Shown in pieces: positions 1 to 5,083 of a stretch of 5,083 nt of DNA. A program made the position numbers and the translations under genes. Source of the stretch: Rubritepida sp. (GTDB lineage: Bacteria > Pseudomonadota > Alphaproteobacteria > Acetobacterales > Acetobacteraceae); NCBI GenBank assembly GCA_022843345.1, contig JALHNW010000186.1:1-5083 (forward strand), read 5' to 3'. The notes under the pieces were generated by a model. It was not told the DNA's origin. It saw nothing but the letters and a program-made list of their open reading frames with translations, and did not search any database. How positions within the stretch are numbered: the first letter of the stretch is position 1; every line of letters begins with the position of its first letter.

Positions 1-2153
1 CTGAGCCGGCGGGGCCGGACGCCCCGGTCACCTTCACCGCCGAGGAGGTGGAGTACGACCGCGAGAGCGGCGTCGTCACCGCCCGCGGCCGCGTCGAGGC
101 CTGGCAAGGGCTGCGCTTCCTGCGCGCGCGCGAGTTCATCTACAACCGCGAGACGGGTGTCGCGATCCTGCGCGGCGACGTGGAGATGATCGAGGGCGAT
201 GGCCAGGTCCTCTACGCGCAGGAGGTGGAGCTGGCCGACGGCTTCCGCGACGGCGTGCTGCAGGAGGTGCGGGCGCGGCTGGCGCAGAACGCCCGCATGG
301 CGGCCAACGGCGCGCGGCGCAACGCCGGCACGGTCACCGACCTGTCGCGCGTCGTCTATTCCTCCTGCAACCTGTGCGCCGACAACCCGGAGCGCCCGCC
401 GCTGTGGCAGATGCGCGCGCGCCTCGCCACCCAGGACCGCGACGCGCAGCGCATCTCGTACCGCGACGCCACGATCGCCATCGGCGGCGTGCCGGTGCTC
501 TACACGCCCTACTTCTCGCACCCCGACCCGCAGACGCCGCGCGCCTCGGGCTTCCTGTTCCCCACGCTGGGCTACACCCGCTTCCTCGGCGCCTTCGCGC
601 AGACGCCCTACTTCTGGGCGATCGACGAGACGCAGGACCTGCTGGTGACGCCGACCTTCGCGGAGAAGGTGGTGCCCAACCTCGGCCTGGAATACCGGCG
701 CCGCTTCAACAACGCCGAGCTGCAGGTGCAGTCCTCCATCGGCTGGTTCGACGGCAACGACGCGCGCCGCCTGTCCGCCGGCACGCGGCAGGACCCGGAG
801 CTGTCGGGCCACATCTTCGCCCGCGGCCGCGTGGCGCTGAGCGACACCTGGCGGGCCGGCTTCAACCTGAACCGCGCCTCCTCCGAGCAGTACCTGCGGA
901 CCTACCGGCTGGAGGTGCGGCGCTTCCTGCAGAGCGACGTCTTCCTGGAGGGCTTCTGGGGCACGGAGGCCTATGCCCGCTTCGACATGCGCGCCTACCA
1001 GGGGCTGCGCACCACCGACGATTTCGGGCAGACGCCGCTGGTCACGCCCAACGCCTTCTACGAATGGGCGCCGGGGCGCAAGTACCTGGGCGGGCACCTG
1101 ACGGTGGACACCGGCCTGCTGGGCCTCACCCGTTCCGACGGCCCGGTGAGCCAGCGCGCGACCACCCGCGCCGCGTGGGAGCGCGCCTTCTTCGGCGGAC
1201 AGGGCGACGTCTTCACCCTGCGCGCGCAGGGCGACGCGCGCGGCCTCGTCGCCCGCAACCAGGAGAACCTGTCCACGCCGCAGCCGGGCGTGAACGGCGA
1301 GCGGGTGGACGGCAACCTGCGCCTGGCGCTGGACTGGCGCCGGCCGATGGTGCGCGACGCCGGCGCCTGGGGCAGCCAGGTGATCGAGCCGCGCGTGCAG
1401 GTGGTCACCGGGCCGAACACGGGCCTGCAGACGCGCTTCGCCAACGAGGACAGCGTGGACTTCGAGTTCAGCGACGCCAACCTGTTCCAGCTGAACCGCT
1501 TCACCGGCCGCGACCGCTACGAGGGCGGCACGCGCGTGGACGGCGCGATGCGCGGCGCCTGGAACCTGCCCAATGGCGGGCGCGTGGAGGCGGTCGCCGG
1601 GCGCTCCTTCCGGCTGGACGAGTCGCGGCAGTTCCCGAACAACACGGGGCTGGACCGGCGCTGGTCCGACTATGTGGGCCGCATCGGCGTGGCGCCGGTG
1701 CACTGGCTGGACCTCACGGGGCGGATGCGGCTGGACAGCCAGTCCGGCCAGCACCGGCAGACGGACGCGGTGGCCCGCGTCAACATCGGCCGCGTCGGCC
1801 CGCTGGAGGGCGTGGCGGTCTGGGGCGGCTACCTCTACGCGCCGGCGGTGAACCTGGTGGGGGCGCAGGGCGCGCGCAACGAGGTGTCCCTCGGCGTATC
1901 GGGCGGCTACCGCACGCGCGAGGGGGGGGTGTGGCGGCTGTCGGCGCAGGTGCGCTACGACGTGAAGCGGCAGGAGCCGGTGACGATCACCGCGGCCGGC
2001 GGCTACGAGGACGAGTGCTTCATCCTGGAAGGGCGGCTGCTGCGCCGCTTCGCCTCCGACCCCGTGACCGGCGCGGAATACGCGGGCAACACGGTGTTCC
2101 TGGTGCGGGTGGGCTTCAAGACGGTGGGCGACTACTTCCTGCGGGCGATCTGA
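1..2153 (+). CDS. lptD: LPS-assembly outer-membrane protein LptD (5' truncated by window edge)
   Basis: LptD is the outer-membrane beta-barrel that, with the lipoprotein LptE, inserts lipopolysaccharide into the outer leaflet at the end of the Lpt bridge. The reading frame is open from the first complete codon at 3 (716 visible residues) and ends at TGA 2151-2153; the GTG at 48 is internal. Residues 1 to about 115 look like the end of the periplasmic OstA/LptA-type beta-jellyroll. The C-x-x-C motif YSSCNLC (Cys122, Cys125) follows. The family signature comes next: ISYRDA, PYFSHPDP (about 169-176) and SGFLFP (about 182-187). From there to the end are alternating aromatic/polar strands of the barrel. 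Near the C-terminus is YEDECF with a single Cys672, where E. coli has a Cys pair. The signal peptide and the start of the jellyroll lie upstream of the window. The next gene begins 34 nt downstream. The identification is firm; LptE is not in view. Confidence 0.95.
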   Translation, partial: EPAGPDAPVTFTAEEVEYDRESGVVTARGRVEAWQGLRFLRAREFIYNRETGVAILRGDVEMIEGDGQVLYAQEVELADGFRDGVLQEVRARLAQNARMAANGARRNAGTVTDLSRVVYSSCNLCADNPERPPLWQMRARLATQDRDAQRISYRDATIAIGGVPVLYTPYFSHPDPQTPRASGFLFPTLGYTRFLGAFAQTPYFWAIDETQDLLVTPTFAEKVVPNLGLEYRRRFNNAELQVQSSIGWFDGNDARRLSAGTRQDPELSGHIFARGRVALSDTWRAGFNLNRASSEQYLRTYRLEVRRFLQSDVFLEGFWGTEAYARFDMRAYQGLRTTDDFGQTPLVTPNAFYEWAPGRKYLGGHLTVDTGLLGLTRSDGPVSQRATTRAAWERAFFGGQGDVFTLRAQGDARGLVARNQENLSTPQPGVNGERVDGNLRLALDWRRPMVRDAGAWGSQVIEPRVQVVTGPNTGLQTRFANEDSVDFEFSDANLFQLNRFTGRDRYEGGTRVDGAMRGAWNLPNGGRVEAVAGRSFRLDESRQFPNNTGLDRRWSDYVGRIGVAPVHWLDLTGRMRLDSQSGQHRQTDAVARVNIGRVGPLEGVAVWGGYLYAPAVNLVGAQGARNEVSLGVSGGYRTREGGVWRLSAQVRYDVKRQEPVTITAAGGYEDECFILEGRLLRRFASDPVTGAEYAGNTVFLVRVGFKTVGDYFLRAI

Positions 2154-2187
2154 GGCGCGTTAACCCTTCCTTCGCCCGCCGCGGCCC

Positions 2188-2952
2188 ATGCTCGCGGCCA
2201 TGGACGAAAGCTTCCCCCCCTCGCTGCTCGCCCGCTACCGGCCCGACTGGGTGATCGGCCGCGGCCGCTCCTCCGTGGTCTGGGCGGTGACGGAGCGCGG
2301 CAGCGGGCAGGCCCTCGCGCTCAAGCGGCTGCCGCTGGCGGTGATGGCGCAGGGCTGGCCGCGCCACCCGCACCTCGTCGCCGTGCACGAGCAGCCGCGG
2401 TGGGAGATGCTGGTGATGGACCGCGTCCGGGGCGTCGCGCTGCGGGACTGGCCGTCCCCCGGCCACCCGCTGCCGCTGGATCCCGCGCTGGCCCTGCTGG
2501 CGCCCGTGCTCGACGCGTTGCGCGCGCTGCACGAGGGCGGCGTGGCCCATGGCGGCGTGCATGGCGGCAACATCCTGGTGCGCGGCCCGGCCGACGCCAT
2601 CCTCCTGGAGCCCGAGACGGGGCGCGTCCCGGTCCTGGGCGCGGCGCCCGAGATCCTGTGCGGGGAGGCGCCGAACCCGGCCAGCGACGTCTGGGCCTTC
2701 GGCGTGCTGGCCTACCTGCTCCTGACCGGCCAGGCGCCCTGGGCCGGCGCGCCGGCCGCGATGCGCGAGATGATCCTGGAGGAGCCGCTGATCCCGCCCC
2801 GCCAGGTGAACGACGCCCTGCCGGAGGCGGTGGAGGAGTGGCTGCTACGCTGCCTGGCCCGCGCCGCCTCCCGCCGCTTCGCCGATGCGGGGGAGGCGCT
2901 GGAGGCGCTGCGCGAGGCGGCCCTGCGCGAGGCGGGGTTGCGGGTTGCGTAG
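2188..2952 (+). CDS. Kinase-fold protein, probable Ser/Thr pseudokinase
   Basis: A 254-residue soluble protein with the order of Hanks-type kinase motifs. A glycine-rich loop GRGRSSVVW (24-32) and the VAIK-like Lys46 in LALK are followed by HPHLV (60-64), a hinge MLVMDRV (74-80), a catalytic loop, APE (153-155), the helix-F motif SDVWAFGV (166-173) and a C-terminal RRFADAGEAL (229-238). The catalytic loop reads HGGVHGGN (121-128), so HRD is HGG: the catalytic Asp is Gly, while Asn128 is kept. DFG is replaced by EPE (141-143). Only 13 residues separate Lys46 from His60, leaving no room for a normal helix C and its Glu. About nine residues separate EPE from APE. Phosphotransfer is therefore unlikely; a nucleotide-binding or scaffold role is inference. 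No transmembrane segment or extra sensor domain is seen. The frame is closed upstream by TAA at 2161; ATG 2188 is used, ATG 2200 is equally possible, and neither has a clear Shine-Dalgarno. Physiological role unknown. Confidence 0.82.
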   Translation: MLAAMDESFPPSLLARYRPDWVIGRGRSSVVWAVTERGSGQALALKRLPLAVMAQGWPRHPHLVAVHEQPRWEMLVMDRVRGVALRDWPSPGHPLPLDPALALLAPVLDALRALHEGGVAHGGVHGGNILVRGPADAILLEPETGRVPVLGAAPEILCGEAPNPASDVWAFGVLAYLLLTGQAPWAGAPAAMREMILEEPLIPPRQVNDALPEAVEEWLLRCLARAASRRFADAGEALEALREAALREAGLRVA

Positions 2953-4632
<1,680 letters not shown>

Positions 4633-4637
4633 CGGCG

Positions 4638-4958
4638 ATGGCCTGGGCCGTGCTGGTCGTCGCCGGCCTGTTCGAGGTGGTCTGGGCCTTCGCCATGAAG
4701 CAGTCGGACGGCTTCACCCGGCTGTGGCCCAGCGTGGTGACGCTCGTCGCCATGGCCATCAGCTTCGCCCTCCTCACCTGGGCCATGCGGGTGCTGCCGC
4801 TGGGCACCGCCTACGCGGTGTGGACCGGCATCGGCGCGCTGGGGGCCTTCCTCCTCGGCATCCTGGTGCTGGGCGAATCGGCCAGCCCGATGCGGCTGCT
4901 GGCCGCCGCGATGATCCTGGGCGGGCTGGTGCTGATGAAGCTGTCCAGCTCAGGCTGA
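4638..4958 (+). CDS. gdx: Guanidinium exporter, SMR family Gdx/SugE subtype
   Basis: A 106-residue inner-membrane protein with four transmembrane segments (about 2-20, 31-49, 56-77 and 83-103), the typical size and topology of small multidrug resistance proteins. These work as antiparallel dimers that exchange protons for substrate. The sequence matches the SugE/Gdx branch closely: [10 protein letters not shown] near the N-terminus, [12 protein letters not shown] in the third helix, then [10 protein letters not shown]. The residues known for the Gdx guanidinium site are all there: Glu13, Trp16, Ser42, Tyr59 and Trp62. Export of guanidinium is therefore more likely than broad-range EmrE-like drug efflux. 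ATG 4638 is chosen because it gives the family's exact N-terminus; the frame stays open much further upstream, but only as a shadow of pyrG. It starts 5 nt after the pyrG stop, has no good Shine-Dalgarno, and probably relies on translational coupling. No guanidine riboswitch is visible before it. Its last 9 bp overlap a convergent gene. Confidence 0.95.
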   Translation: MAWAVLVVAGLFEVVWAFAMKQSDGFTRLWPSVVTLVAMAISFALLTWAMRVLPLGTAYAVWTGIGALGAFLLGILVLGESASPMRLLAAAMILGGLVLMKLSSSG

Positions 4959-5083
4959 CGCCGGCCGGGTCGCGCTGGCCACCACCGCGGCCAGCACCAG
5001 CCCCGCCACCCACCAGTGCTGCCACGCGCCGTAGGACAGCATCGCCACCACCCAGCCGGCGGCCAGCGCGCCGCAGGCGGCCG
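4950..5083 (-). CDS. C-terminal end of a membrane protein, possibly an MFS transporter (partial)
   Basis: On the minus strand a frame is open from the window edge to a TGA stop at 4952-4950, giving 43 complete residues. They are strongly hydrophobic: [17 protein letters not shown], then QHWW, then [12 protein letters not shown], ending in a short polar tail ATRPASA. Two hydrophobic stretches and a cytosol-like tail fit the last one or two membrane helices of a polytopic transporter; the Gly/Ala-rich first stretch resembles the penultimate helix of major facilitator proteins. The family call is only a guess because too little is visible. The gene converges on gdx and their 3' ends overlap by 9 bp. 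The other minus-strand frame through the same bases gives a Gly/Arg-rich protein with no family look and is less likely. Confidence 0.55.
   Translation of the reverse strand, partial: AACGALAAGWVVAMLSYGAWQHWWVAGLVLAAVVASATRPASA

Noticed and set aside
2154..2187. Possible terminator after lptD
   Set aside because: The 34-nt gap has no stable inverted repeat followed by T residues.
374..2254. A 626-residue plus-strand open frame overlapping lptD
   Set aside because: Its product is rich in Arg, Pro, Ala and Gly with no recognisable domain, while the overlapping frame encodes clear LptD. It is an out-of-frame shadow.
2256..2267. Perfect 12-bp palindrome CGGCCGCGGCCG
   Set aside because: It encodes the Gly-Arg-Gly-Arg of the glycine-rich loop with GC-preferred codons, which explains it without an operator.

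Overview
The window is about 70% G+C and almost fully coding. It reads as a chromosomal segment of a Gram-negative alphaproteobacterium. The clues are an LPS-assembly LptD with the alphaproteobacterial-looking YSSCNLC and DECF motifs, a PyrG whose N-terminus and 'SSTEFGP' region look alphaproteobacterial, and very strong G/C bias at third codon positions. An Acetobacteraceae/Roseomonas-like source is my guess from composition and style; it is not proven.

Layout: (1) positions 1-2153 (+) hold the 3' part of lptD, the outer-membrane LPS translocon, with its N-terminus outside the window. (2) 2188-2952 (+) is a 254-residue protein-kinase-fold protein. It has lost the catalytic Asp, the DFG motif, the helix-C region and most of the activation segment, so it is best called a pseudokinase. 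(3) 2998-4632 (+) is a complete CTP synthase, pyrG. (4) 4638-4958 (+) is a complete small multidrug resistance-type protein of the Gdx/SugE guanidinium-exporter subtype, 5 nt behind pyrG. (5) 4950-5083 (-) is the C-terminal end of a hydrophobic, probably transporter-like protein that converges on gdx and overlaps it by 9 bp.

The four plus-strand genes are separated by 34, 45 and 5 nt, so they could be transcribed together, although no promoter or classical terminator can be read with confidence. Functionally they do not form one pathway: envelope assembly, a likely non-catalytic kinase-fold protein, pyrimidine nucleotide synthesis and guanidinium export. The order differs from the common lptD-surA-pdxA-rsmA and secG-pyrG-kdsA-eno neighbourhoods. 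The most unusual item is the degenerate kinase between lptD and pyrG. I see no RNA gene, mobile element, CRISPR array or long repeat, and no gene-free stretch over 45 nt.
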